Notes under the pieces: generated by a model
What the model saw: the letters and a program-made list of their open reading frames with translations, nothing else
Databases searched by the model: none
Told to the model about the DNA's origin: nothing
Translations under genes and position numbers: made by a program
Part shown: positions 5,576 to 13,789 of the stretch, in pieces
Numbering within the stretch: the stretch's first letter is position 1
Layout of the letters: each line of letters opens with the position of its first letter
Assembly (NCBI GenBank): GCA_900763355.1
Contig: CAAFJY010000167.1
Location: forward strand, 1-14,535
Source of the DNA: Clostridia bacterium
Lineage (GTDB): Bacteria; Bacillota; Clostridia; Oscillospirales; Butyricicoccaceae
Direction: 5' to 3'
DNA length: 14,535 nt

Positions 5576-6405
5576 CCGTGGGCATCGTGGGCCTGGGGCT
5601 CATCGGCGGCTCCTTTGCCAAGGCCTATCATCAAGCGGGCCACCGGGTCCTGGCATTGGAAAAGGACCCCTCCGTGCTGAATTTCGCCATCCTCTCCGGG
5701 GCGGTGCAGGGAGCGCTGACCCCGGAGGAGATCCCTCAGTGCGATCTCATTCTGGTGGCGGTCTACCCCGCCGCCGCGGTGGAGTTTTTCCGGGAAAATG
5801 CCGATCGCTTTGGGGACAAGCCCCTGGTGATGGACTGCTGCGGCGTCAAGCGGGAAGTTTGCGACGCGGTCTTCCCCCTGGCCCGGGAGCACGGCTTCAC
5901 CTTTTTGGGCGGGCACCCCATGGCGGGTACCCACAACTCCGGCTTCAAATACGCCACAGCCGACCTGTTCCGTCGGGCCCCCATGGTCCTGGTGCCCGAT
6001 TCCTTCCATGACATCCAGCTCCTCAGCCGGGCAAAGGCCCTTTTGGAGCCCGCGGGTTTCGCCCGTTTTTCGGTCACCACCGCCCAGGAGCACGACAAGA
6101 TGATCGCCTTTACATCCCAGCTGGCCCATGTTGTTTCCAACGCTTATATCAAGAGCCCCACCGCCCGGCTCCACCGGGGCTTCTCCGCCGGGAGCTACAA
6201 GGACATGACCCGGGTCGCCTGGCTCAACCCCACCATGTGGGCCGAGCTGTTTCTGGAAAACAAGGATTTTTTGTTGGAGGAACTGGACACTCTCATGGGT
6301 AGCCTCGCCCAATACCGGGAGGCCATCGCCGGGGACGATCTCCCCCGTCTCACCGCCCTGCTGGAGGACGGCAAGCGCTGCAAGGAGGAGGTGGACGGCC
6401 ATTGA
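5572..6405 (+). CDS. tyrA: Prephenate dehydrogenase
   Basis: A 277-residue NAD-dependent dehydrogenase that oxidatively decarboxylates prephenate to 4-hydroxyphenylpyruvate, the tyrosine branch. The N-terminal Rossmann motif is GLGLIGGS (residues 7-14), with Glu30 at the end of strand 2, which favours NAD over NADP. The catalytic HPMAG is at 115-119, followed by the helical dimerisation domain with EHDKMIAFTSQLAH (173-186) and GFSAGSYKDMTRVA (203-216). There is no chorismate mutase domain and no C-terminal ACT domain, so it depends on PheA for prephenate and shows no obvious allosteric tyrosine site. The ATG overlaps the aroF stop by 4 nt (ATGA); the ribosome-binding site is weak, which points to translational coupling. 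Confidence 0.93.
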   Translation: MTVGIVGLGLIGGSFAKAYHQAGHRVLALEKDPSVLNFAILSGAVQGALTPEEIPQCDLILVAVYPAAAVEFFRENADRFGDKPLVMDCCGVKREVCDAVFPLAREHGFTFLGGHPMAGTHNSGFKYATADLFRRAPMVLVPDSFHDIQLLSRAKALLEPAGFARFSVTTAQEHDKMIAFTSQLAHVVSNAYIKSPTARLHRGFSAGSYKDMTRVAWLNPTMWAELFLENKDFLLEELDTLMGSLAQYREAIAGDDLPRLTALLEDGKRCKEEVDGH

Positions 6406-7460
6406 ACACCATCCACATCACCGCTTCCCGGGAATATGACGTTTTGGTCCAGCAGGGCGGGCTGGATGACCTGGGGACTGAAGCCGCCCGGGTGCTGAAG
6501 CCCGGGAAGGCCGCACTGGTCACCGACGACCGGGTCTTCCCCCACTATGGCGGGCGGGCGCGGCAGGCGCTGGAAAGCGCCGGATTTTCCGTCACCCCCA
6601 TCGTCATCCCCCACGGGGAGCAGCACAAGACCCTGGATACCCTGGGGACCGTTTTGGAGGCCCTCTGCGACGCCCATCTCACCCGCAGCGACTGCATCGT
6701 CGCCCTGGGGGGCGGCGTGGTGGGGGATCTGGCGGGCTTCGCCGCGGCAGTCTATCTCCGGGGCATCCCGTATATCCAGGTTCCCACCACCCTTTTGGCC
6801 ATGGTGGATTCCTCGGTGGGGGGCAAGACCGCTGTCGATCTCCCCGGCGGGAAAAATCAGGCGGGGGCCTTTTACCAGCCCTCTCTCGTTTTGTGCGACC
6901 CCGCTGTGCTGGACACCCTGCCGGAGGAGGAGTTCCGCTGCGGCTGCGCCGAGATCATCAAATACGGGCTGCTGGGAAATGAGCCCTTTTTCCGCTCCCT
7001 GCAGCGCACCCCCATCCGGAACCAATTAGAGACCGTCATCACCACTTGTGTCCAGATGAAGCGGGACGTGGTGGCCGCCGACGAGTTTGACCGGGGAGAG
7101 CGGCAGAAGCTCAACCTGGGCCACTCCTTTGGCCATGCCGTGGAGCAGTGCAGCGGCTTTACCCTCCTCCACGGGCAGGCGGTGGCCATCGGCATGGCCG
7201 CCATCACCCGGGCCGCCTTTGCCCGGGGCATCTGCTCCCGGGAGACGCTGGAGGATGTGCTGTCCATTCTCCGGGCCTATGACCTTCCCACCGAAACAAG
7301 CTATCCCCTGGACGAGCTGGCCCGGGCCGCTCTGTCCGACAAAAAAATGGCCGGCGGCACCATGCATCTCATCGTTCCGGAGGCTGTGGGCCGCTGCCGC
7401 ATCCAGGCCATCCCCGCGAAAGATCTGCGGGACTGGATGGCATCGGGAGGACTGAAATGA
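6402..7460 (+). CDS. aroB: 3-dehydroquinate synthase
   Basis: A 352-residue enzyme converting DAHP to 3-dehydroquinate, step two of the shikimate pathway, using NAD and a divalent metal. The NAD-binding GGGVVGDLAGFAA (residues 103-115), VPTTLLAMVDSSVGGK (127-142) and the metal-ligand regions AEIIKYG (Glu184), LGHSFGH (His241; His245 likely catalytic) and LHGQA (His257) are all present. Length is normal. The start is a TTG at 6402 that overlaps the tyrA stop (TTGA). It is supported by AAGGAGGAGG at 6382-6391 and by an N-terminus, MNTIHITASREYDVL, that fits the family; no in-frame ATG gives a better start. The rare start codon may lower its translation or tie it to tyrA translation. Confidence 0.95.
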   Translation: MNTIHITASREYDVLVQQGGLDDLGTEAARVLKPGKAALVTDDRVFPHYGGRARQALESAGFSVTPIVIPHGEQHKTLDTLGTVLEALCDAHLTRSDCIVALGGGVVGDLAGFAAAVYLRGIPYIQVPTTLLAMVDSSVGGKTAVDLPGGKNQAGAFYQPSLVLCDPAVLDTLPEEEFRCGCAEIIKYGLLGNEPFFRSLQRTPIRNQLETVITTCVQMKRDVVAADEFDRGERQKLNLGHSFGHAVEQCSGFTLLHGQAVAIGMAAITRAAFARGICSRETLEDVLSILRAYDLPTETSYPLDELARAALSDKKMAGGTMHLIVPEAVGRCRIQAIPAKDLRDWMASGGLK

Positions 7461-8713
7461 ACCAGATCATCCTTCCCGGCCCCCGGACGGGGTCGGTGAC
7501 CATCCCCGCGTCCAAATCCCAGGCCCACCGTCTGCTCATCTGCGCCGCTTTGGGGCAGAGAGAGACCGTCATCCGCTGCGGGGGCATTTCCCGGGATATT
7601 GCCGCCACCATGGCCTGTCTCCGGGCATTGGGTGCCGAAATTTCCGAAAAAAACGGGGAAATCACTGTAAAGCCCATCGCCTTTTCACCTATTGACACCT
7701 GCCATCTCCCCTGCGGGGAGAGCGGGTCTACTTTGCGTTTCCTCCTCCCCGTGGCGGGAGCACTGGGGGCAAAGGCCATTTTCCACATGGAGGGGCGGCT
7801 GCCCCAGCGGCCGCTGGCTCCCCTGGACGCCGTTCTGAGGGAGCACGGCATGGAGCTGCGGCAGGAGGGGGACCTCCTCTTCGTCTCCGGGCAGCTCACC
7901 CCGGGGGATTTTTCCCTCCCAGGCAACGTTTCCTCCCAATATATTTCCGGGCTGCTGATGGCGCTGCCCCGGCTGGCGGGAAGCAGCCGTCTGGAGGTCA
8001 CCGGGCCGGTGGAATCGGCCTCCTACATCGCCATGACCCAGGATGCCCTGAGCCAAAGCGGCCTTTCCTTTGAAAAAACCGGATGGACCTATACCATTCC
8101 CGGAGATCAGACCTTTGATCTCCCCCGGGAGACCCGGGTGGAGGGGGATTTTTCCTCCGCCGCCTTTTTCCTCTGCCTGGGGGCACTGTCCCCCCAGGGG
8201 GTGGAGGTGACCGGGCTGGAGCCCCGTTCCTCCCAGGGGGACCGGGCGGTGCTGGATGTGCTGGAGGCCTTCGGCGCTCAGGTCACCCGCACCGATACCG
8301 GGGCTGTGGTGCGCCGCGGCTCGCTGCGGCCCATCGTGATCGACGCAGGGCCCATTCCCGACCTCATCCCCGTCCTCTCGGTGGTAGCGGCTGCCGCACC
8401 GGGGGACACCCGCGTGATCCATGCCGGGCGTCTCCGGCTCAAGGAATCGGATCGCATCGCCAGCACCTGTGCCCTTCTTCGGGCCCTGGGCGCTTCGGCA
8501 GATGAGGAGCCCGAAGGGCTGGTCATCCATGGGGGCAAACCCCTCATCGGCGGAACCGTGGATCCCTGGGGGGATCATCGCATCGCCATGTCGGCGGCGG
8601 TGGCCGCTTCCCTCTGCCGCGAGCCCGTCACCGTCCTCTCCTCGGAATGCACCGAAAAATCCTATCCCGATTTCTGGCGTCATCTGGCGCAGCTGAAAGG
8701 AGCGACTCGATGA
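7457..8713 (+). CDS. aroA: 3-phosphoshikimate 1-carboxyvinyltransferase (EPSP synthase)
   Basis: A 418-residue enzyme transferring the enolpyruvyl group of phosphoenolpyruvate to shikimate-3-phosphate, the sixth step. Recognisable elements: IPASKSQAHR (17-26, substrate Lys20), GESGSTLRFLLP (87-98), the second-half IPDLIPVLSVVAA (300-312, with Asp302), RLRLKESDRI (325-334, Glu330), GDHRIAM (372-378) and EKSYPDF (400-406). In the first signature loop the usual GN-A/S-GT is GESGST, as I expect for the clostridial group but unlike E. coli AroA. This could affect glyphosate sensitivity, which is not decidable here. The ATG overlaps the aroB stop by 4 nt, and GGGAGG sits 6 nt upstream. Confidence 0.95.
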   Translation: MNQIILPGPRTGSVTIPASKSQAHRLLICAALGQRETVIRCGGISRDIAATMACLRALGAEISEKNGEITVKPIAFSPIDTCHLPCGESGSTLRFLLPVAGALGAKAIFHMEGRLPQRPLAPLDAVLREHGMELRQEGDLLFVSGQLTPGDFSLPGNVSSQYISGLLMALPRLAGSSRLEVTGPVESASYIAMTQDALSQSGLSFEKTGWTYTIPGDQTFDLPRETRVEGDFSSAAFFLCLGALSPQGVEVTGLEPRSSQGDRAVLDVLEAFGAQVTRTDTGAVVRRGSLRPIVIDAGPIPDLIPVLSVVAAAAPGDTRVIHAGRLRLKESDRIASTCALLRALGASADEEPEGLVIHGGKPLIGGTVDPWGDHRIAMSAAVAASLCREPVTVLSSECTEKSYPDFWRHLAQLKGATR

Positions 8714-9780
8714 GCAGCACCTATGGCCGGGATCTCCGGCTCACCATTTTCGGACAGTCCCACTCCCCCGCCATCGGCATGACCCTGGAGGGCATCCCCG
8801 CCGGAGAGCCGGTGGATCTGGAAGCACTCCAGCGCTTCCTCCAGCGCCGGGCCCCGGGACAAAATGACTATTCCACCCCCCGGAAAGAAGCCGACGCGCC
8901 GGAGTTTCTCTCCGGTCTGGCCGAGGGGAAGACCTGCGGCGCGCCCCTGTGTGCCATCATCCGCAACACCAACACCCGCTCCGGGGACTATGCCAATCTC
9001 CGGGATCTCCCCCGCCCCGGCCACGCCGACTACACCGCCCAGGTGAAATACGGCGGGGCTCAGGATGCAGCCGGAGGCGGCCATTTTTCCGGGCGGCTGA
9101 CGGCCCCTCTGTGCATCGCGGGAGGGATTTGCCTGCAGCTGCTCCGCCGTGAAGGGATCACCGTCCTTTCCCGCATCCGATCCATCGGCCCGGTGGAGGA
9201 CGAGGGGGCGCTCACTGCCTCCACGGCGGAAAAGCTTTTCCCCACCGTCTCGGATGCGCGGGGCGCGGCCATGCGAGACTATATCGCCCAGATCAAGGCT
9301 CAGGGGGATTCCGTGGGCGGGATCATCGAATGCGCCGTTTTGGGTCTCCCCGCCGGGCTGGGGGATCCCATGTTTGATGGGATGGAGAACCGCATCGCCC
9401 AGGTGGTTTTTGGCATCCCCGCCGTCAAGGGGCTGGAGTTCGGCGACGGCTTTGCCAGCGCCGCCCGCCTGGGGAGCGAGAACAACGACGCCTTTGCCGT
9501 GGAAGACGGCCGCATCGTCACCGCGACCAACCACTGCGGCGGCATTCTCGGCGGGATCACCGACGGGATGCCCCTGGTCTTCCGGGCCGCCGTCAAGCCC
9601 ACACCCTCCATCGCCCTCCCCCAGCAGTCGGTGCGCCTGAGCACCCTGGAGCCCGACACTCTGCTCATCCACGGGCGGCACGATCCCTGCATCGTCCCCC
9701 GGGCGGTCCCCGTGATGGAGGCCGCCGCCGCCCTCGCCGTATACGACGCCATCTTACAGCGCAGAAAGGAACGAAACTAA
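8710..9780 (+). CDS. aroC: Chorismate synthase
   Basis: A 356-residue FMN-dependent enzyme removing phosphate from EPSP to give chorismate, the last common step. Motifs: FGQSHSPAIG (14-23), which takes the place of the usual GESHG signature; YSTPRKE (54-60); RPGHADYT (102-109, active-site His105); AGGGHFSGR (121-129); and the C-terminal GRHDPCIVPRAVPV. Both active-site histidines (18 and 105) are kept, but the first signature has Gln and Ser in place of Glu and Gly. It belongs to the shorter, divergent clostridial form. The ATG at 8710 overlaps the aroA stop (ATGA) and has AAAGGAG at 8699-8705 just upstream; a frame opening at 8647 adds 21 residues not fitting the family. Confidence 0.94.
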   Translation: MSSTYGRDLRLTIFGQSHSPAIGMTLEGIPAGEPVDLEALQRFLQRRAPGQNDYSTPRKEADAPEFLSGLAEGKTCGAPLCAIIRNTNTRSGDYANLRDLPRPGHADYTAQVKYGGAQDAAGGGHFSGRLTAPLCIAGGICLQLLRREGITVLSRIRSIGPVEDEGALTASTAEKLFPTVSDARGAAMRDYIAQIKAQGDSVGGIIECAVLGLPAGLGDPMFDGMENRIAQVVFGIPAVKGLEFGDGFASAARLGSENNDAFAVEDGRIVTATNHCGGILGGITDGMPLVFRAAVKPTPSIALPQQSVRLSTLEPDTLLIHGRHDPCIVPRAVPVMEAAAALAVYDAILQRRKERN

Positions 9781-9781
9781 T

Positions 9782-10924
9782 ATGGAACTGAGCGATTACC
9801 GCACCGAGATCGACCGCATCGACCATCAGCTGACCCAGCTCTTTGCCCAGCGGATGGAGGTATCCGCCGGCATCGGCGCTTATAAAAAGGAACACGGTCT
9901 CCCCGTCCTGGACCCTGCCCGGGAGCGGAAAAAGCTCCTGGACATCGCCGAGCAGACCCCGGAGGAGCTCAAGGAATACGCCGTCTCCCTCTATTCCCTC
10001 CTCTTCGAGCTGAGCCGCAGCTATCAGAACCGACTGTCTGCCGGGGAAACGCCCCTCACCCAGAGCATCCGCGCGGCCATCGAAAACACGCCCCAGCTCT
10101 TCCCGGAACAGGCTTCTGTGGCCTGCCAGGGGGTGGAAGGCGCCTATTCCCAGCTGGCCTGCGATAAGCTCTTCCGTCTGAGCAACGTGCTCTATTTTTC
10201 CAATTTCGAGGCCGTCTTTTCCGCCATCGAAAAGGGGCTGTGCCGCTATGGGGTCATCCCGGTGGAAAACAGCACGGCGGGGTCGGTGAACGCCGTCTAT
10301 GACCTGATGATGCACCACAATTTCCGCATCGTCCGCAGCATCCGGCTCAAGGTGGATCACAATCTCCTGGTGAAGCCCGGCACCCGGCGGGAGGATATCC
10401 GGGAGATCTATTCCCACCAGCAGGCCATCAGCCAGTGCTCGGCCTTCCTGGCCCAGTTCCCAAACGCCAAGGTCATCCCCTGTGAAAACACCGCCGCCGC
10501 CGCAAAAATGGTGGCCTCCTCCGACCGGAACGACCTCGCGGCCCTCTCCTCTCGGTCGTGCATGAAGCTCTATGGTCTGGAATGCCTGGAAAGCTCCGTC
10601 CAGGATCAGGACAACAACTATACCCGCTTTGCCTGCATCAGCAAAACCCTGGAAATCTATCCCGGCGCCGACCGCACGTCCATCATGGCGGTCCTCCCCC
10701 ACGAACCCGGCTCGCTGTACAAGCTGCTCTCCCGGTTCTATGCCCTGGGCATCAACCTGAACAAGCTGGAGAGCCGCCCCATCCCCGGCCGGGATTTTGA
10801 GTTCATGTTCTATTTCGATTTGGAGACCTCGGTCTATTCTCCCCGGTTCTTGCAGCTCATGGGCGAGCTCCCCTCTCTCTGCGAGGAGTTTTCCTACCTG
10901 GGCAGCTACAGCGAGGTGGTCTGA
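9782..10924 (+). CDS. pheA: Bifunctional chorismate mutase / prephenate dehydratase
   Basis: A 380-residue P-protein. Residues 1-85 are an AroQ-class chorismate mutase with Arg7, Arg24, Lys35, Asp44, Arg47 and Glu48 matching the E. coli active site. Residues 112-290 are prephenate dehydratase, with IPVENSTAGSV (159-169), SHQQAISQC (211-219) and NYTRF (279-283). Residues 300-378 are an ACT regulatory domain with GSLYKLL (310-316) and ESRP (330-333), the phenylalanine-binding signature. It makes prephenate for both branches and phenylpyruvate for phenylalanine, and is expected to be inhibited by phenylalanine. It starts one base after the aroC stop, with AAAGGAA at 9766-9771. It is the only chorismate mutase in the window. 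Confidence 0.96.
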   Translation: MELSDYRTEIDRIDHQLTQLFAQRMEVSAGIGAYKKEHGLPVLDPARERKKLLDIAEQTPEELKEYAVSLYSLLFELSRSYQNRLSAGETPLTQSIRAAIENTPQLFPEQASVACQGVEGAYSQLACDKLFRLSNVLYFSNFEAVFSAIEKGLCRYGVIPVENSTAGSVNAVYDLMMHHNFRIVRSIRLKVDHNLLVKPGTRREDIREIYSHQQAISQCSAFLAQFPNAKVIPCENTAAAAKMVASSDRNDLAALSSRSCMKLYGLECLESSVQDQDNNYTRFACISKTLEIYPGADRTSIMAVLPHEPGSLYKLLSRFYALGINLNKLESRPIPGRDFEFMFYFDLETSVYSPRFLQLMGELPSLCEEFSYLGSYSEVV

Positions 10925-12147
10925 TGCTCCGCTGCGGTCTGCTGGGAGAGAAGCTGGGGCACAGCTATTCCCCCGCCATCCACGCTCTTTTGGGGGAGTA
11001 TGAATACAAGCTCTATGAGGTCGCGCCGGATGCCCTGGCGGATTTCATCCAAAAGGGGGCATGGGACGGGCTCAACGTCACCATTCCCTATAAAAAAGCC
11101 GTGGTTCCTTTCTGCACCGCGCTTTCTCCCACCGCCCGGGCTCTGGGCAGTGTCAACACCCTGGTCCGCCGCCCGGACGGAAGCATTTATGGCGACAACA
11201 CCGACTTTTTCGGCTTTTCCCAGATGGTCCGGGCCAGCGGCATCCGTGCAGAAGGAGAAAAAGCCGTGGTTTTGGGCTCCGGCGGCGCTTCCGTGACGGT
11301 ATGCGCCGTTTTGCGGGAGCTGGGAGCCCGGGAGGTCACCGTCATCTCCCGCCACGGGAAGGATAATTATACCAACCTGGACCGTCACCGGGACGCCGCC
11401 CTGGTGGTCAACACCACCCCCGTGGGGATGTATCCCCACAACGGGGAGAGCCCGCTGTCCCTGGACGCCTTTCCCCAGTGTCGGGGCGTGCTGGATATCA
11501 TCTACAACCCTGCCCGGACAGCGCTTCTGCTTCAGGCGGAAGAACGGGGCATCCCCTGCGCCTCCGGCCTCCGGATGCTGGTGGCCCAGGCCAAGGCCAG
11601 CGCCCAGCAATTCACCGGTACCCCCATCCCGGATGACCGCATCGAGCCCATTCTGAAAAAAATGGAGCGATCTCTTCGAAATATCATCCTCATCGGGATG
11701 CCCAGCTGCGGAAAAAGCACCGTGGCAGCTGCCCTGGGCCGGGAACTGGGGATGGAGGTGGTGGAGGCCGACGCTCTCATCGCTCAGCAGGCCGGGATGA
11801 CCATCCCGGAGATTTTTGCCGCCGAGGGGGAAGCGGGCTTCCGCGCCCAGGAGACCGCCGTTTTGGCCCAGCAGGGCAAGCGCTCGGGCATCATTCTCTC
11901 CACCGGGGGCGGTTGCGTCACCCGGGCGGAAAACTATCCCCTTCTCCATCAAAACGGCCGCATTTTCTGGCTGACCCGGGGGCTGGACAAGCTGGACAAG
12001 GAGGGCCGTCCCCTCTCCCTTTCCACCCCCGCCGAGGCCCTCTGGCAGCAGCGGGAGCCCCTCTACGCCCGCTTTGCCGACGCCCGGGTGGACAACGACG
12101 GCCGGCTGAACGACACCCTGCGGCACATCAAGGAGCTGATCTCATGA
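10924..12147 (+). CDS. aroE-aroK: Shikimate dehydrogenase-shikimate kinase fusion protein
   Basis: A 407-residue protein with two complete pathway enzymes. Residues 1-240 are shikimate dehydrogenase: SYSPAIH (14-20), NVTIPYKK with the catalytic Lys57 (51-58), DNTDFFGF with Asp94 (91-98), the nucleotide-binding GSGGAS (118-123) and NTTPVGMYP (163-171). Residues 252-407 are shikimate kinase: P-loop GMPSCGKST (258-266), acidic EAD (281-283), FR at 306-307, GGG (328-330), GRPL (361-364) and REPLYARFAD (377-386). A short linker near 240-251 joins them. The reactions are consecutive: dehydroshikimate to shikimate to shikimate-3-phosphate. No stop, frameshift signal or internal start separates the domains. 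The start codon overlaps the pheA stop by one base (TGATG), with GAGGTG close upstream. Confidence 0.94.
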   Translation: MLRCGLLGEKLGHSYSPAIHALLGEYEYKLYEVAPDALADFIQKGAWDGLNVTIPYKKAVVPFCTALSPTARALGSVNTLVRRPDGSIYGDNTDFFGFSQMVRASGIRAEGEKAVVLGSGGASVTVCAVLRELGAREVTVISRHGKDNYTNLDRHRDAALVVNTTPVGMYPHNGESPLSLDAFPQCRGVLDIIYNPARTALLLQAEERGIPCASGLRMLVAQAKASAQQFTGTPIPDDRIEPILKKMERSLRNIILIGMPSCGKSTVAAALGRELGMEVVEADALIAQQAGMTIPEIFAAEGEAGFRAQETAVLAQQGKRSGIILSTGGGCVTRAENYPLLHQNGRIFWLTRGLDKLDKEGRPLSLSTPAEALWQQREPLYARFADARVDNDGRLNDTLRHIKELIS

Positions 12148-12590
12148 AATTTCTCATCATCAACGGGCCCAATCTCAATCTGCTTGGTCTCCGTGAGCCG
12201 GGGATCTATGGAAAAAGCACCTATGCCGACCTGATCGCTCTTTTGCAGAAGACCTGTGACGAAGAGGACATCCGGGCGGAGTTTTTCCAGTCCAATCACG
12301 AGGGGGCCATCGTGGACGCCATCCAGGCCGCCCGGCTGGACTACGACGGCATCATCATCAATCCCGCCGCCTACACCCACACCAGCGTGGCCATTCTCGA
12401 CGCGCTGAAAGCCGTGGCGCTCCCTGCCATGGAGGTGCATATCTCCGATGTGAAGAGCCGGGAGCCCTTCCGTCAGATCTCCTATGCGGGGATGGCCTGT
12501 GTGGGGACCTATATGGGGATGGGCTTTGACGGCTATGTTCAGGCCATCCGCGACTTGAAGCAATCTGTTTTGAAGGAGGAACGAAAATGA
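12144..12590 (+). CDS. aroQ: Type II 3-dehydroquinate dehydratase
   Basis: A 148-residue enzyme dehydrating 3-dehydroquinate to 3-dehydroshikimate, the third step. It is a small flavodoxin-fold protein that usually assembles as a dodecamer. Motifs: INGPNLNLLGLREP (6-19), the lid and catalytic Tyr22 in GIYG, FFQSNHEGAIVD (47-58), INPAAYTHTSVA (72-83), and EVHISDVKSREPFR (97-110) with the catalytic His99. Length is normal for type II; no type I (AroD) is present. A longer frame opens inside aroK, but the ATG at 12144 overlaps the preceding stop by 4 nt, has AAGGAG at 12130-12135, and gives the conserved N-terminus. Confidence 0.96.
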   Translation: MKFLIINGPNLNLLGLREPGIYGKSTYADLIALLQKTCDEEDIRAEFFQSNHEGAIVDAIQAARLDYDGIIINPAAYTHTSVAILDALKAVALPAMEVHISDVKSREPFRQISYAGMACVGTYMGMGFDGYVQAIRDLKQSVLKEERK

Positions 12591-13789
12591 TCCCGAAACG
12601 CATGATCGAATGGGGCTCCCAGGGGAGCATCATCCGGGACCTGGCCGCCTTTGGCGACCGCCGCGCCCAGGAAGTGGGCGCGGAAAATGTCTTTAACTTC
12701 ACCATCGGCAACCCCAGCGTCCCGGCCCCGGCCTGCGTGGCCGAGAGCATCCAGCGGCAGCTTCGCACCGTCCCGCCCCAGGAGCTGCACGCCTATACCC
12801 CCGCCCCCGGTCTCCCCGCCGTGCGGGAGCAGATGGCTGCTTATCTCAGCGAGACCTTCGGCATCCCCTATACCGCCGAGGATCTCTATCTCACCCACGG
12901 GGCCTCCTCCGCCCTGGCCATCGCCATGCAGGGGCTTTTGTCCCCCGGGGACGAGGTGGTCACTCTGGCCCCCTTCTTCCCGGAATACCGGGCCTATGCC
13001 GAGGCGGCGGGCGCCGCGCTGGTGGCTGTGCCCTCCCTCCCCGGGAGCTTCCAGCTGGATCTCCCCGCCCTGGAGCGGGCCGTCAACCCCAAAACGGCCA
13101 TGCTGCTGCTCAATTCCCCCAACAACCCCTCCGGGGCCATCCTCTCCCGGGAGAGCATCGCGGCCATCGCCGACCTCCTCACCCGCCGCAGCCGGGAATA
13201 TGAGCACCCCATCTATCTCCTGGCCGACGAGCCCTACCGCGAGCTGGTCTACAGCGGGGCGGAGGTGCCCTTTATCCCCAGCTATTATCCCGACACCCTC
13301 TATTGCTATTCCTTCAGCAAATCCCTCTCCCTCCCCGGAGAGCGGGTGGGCTTTTTGGCCCTCACTCCGGGGATGACCGACTATACCCTGGTGCGGGCGG
13401 GGATCTATGGCGCGGGCCGGGTGCTGGGGTACATCAACGTCTCTTCCCTCTTCCAGCGGGTGTGCGCCGAGTGCATGGGCAAGACCGCCGATCTGTCGGT
13501 CTATGCCGAGAACCGGGACGTCATCTACCAGGGGCTCACGGCGCTGGGCTATGACTGCGTGCGGCCCGACGGGGCGTTTTATCTCTTCGTCGCCGCGCCG
13601 GACGGGGATTCCCAGGCCTTCTGCCAGAAGGCCATGGCCCAGGACATCCTCCTGGTCCCCGGAGACGAGTTTGGCTGCCCGGGCTATGCCCGCCTGGCCT
13701 ATTGCGTGGAGCTGGACAAGCTCCGCCGCTCCCTCCCTCGCTTCGCCGCCCTGGCTCGGGACTATGGGCTGACGGAGGTGCAGGCATGA
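12587..13789 (+). CDS. Class I/II PLP-dependent aminotransferase, probably aromatic
   Basis: A 400-residue fold-type I aminotransferase. Key residues are visible: GNPSVPAP near the N-terminus (41-48), NSPNNPSG (176-183) with the pyridoxal-binding Asn180, LADEPY (212-217) with Asp214, SFSKSLSLPGERVGF (242-256) with the Schiff-base Lys245, and YARLAYC with the carboxylate-binding Arg369. The family contains aspartate and aromatic enzymes and sequence alone does not fix the substrate. Its position at the end of a complete Phe/Tyr pathway suggests that it converts phenylpyruvate and 4-hydroxyphenylpyruvate to phenylalanine and tyrosine. AAGGAGG at 12573-12579 lies 7 nt before the ATG, which overlaps the aroQ stop. 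A prephenate (arogenate-forming) activity is a less likely alternative. Confidence 0.88.
   Translation: MIPKRMIEWGSQGSIIRDLAAFGDRRAQEVGAENVFNFTIGNPSVPAPACVAESIQRQLRTVPPQELHAYTPAPGLPAVREQMAAYLSETFGIPYTAEDLYLTHGASSALAIAMQGLLSPGDEVVTLAPFFPEYRAYAEAAGAALVAVPSLPGSFQLDLPALERAVNPKTAMLLLNSPNNPSGAILSRESIAAIADLLTRRSREYEHPIYLLADEPYRELVYSGAEVPFIPSYYPDTLYCYSFSKSLSLPGERVGFLALTPGMTDYTLVRAGIYGAGRVLGYINVSSLFQRVCAECMGKTADLSVYAENRDVIYQGLTALGYDCVRPDGAFYLFVAAPDGDSQAFCQKAMAQDILLVPGDEFGCPGYARLAYCVELDKLRRSLPRFAALARDYGLTEVQA

Noticed and set aside
9665..10702. A 345-codon minus-strand frame opposite pheA, and similar long antisense frames throughout
   Set aside because: Long open antisense frames are common in GC-rich coding DNA. 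These lack family motifs and lie opposite well-recognised genes.
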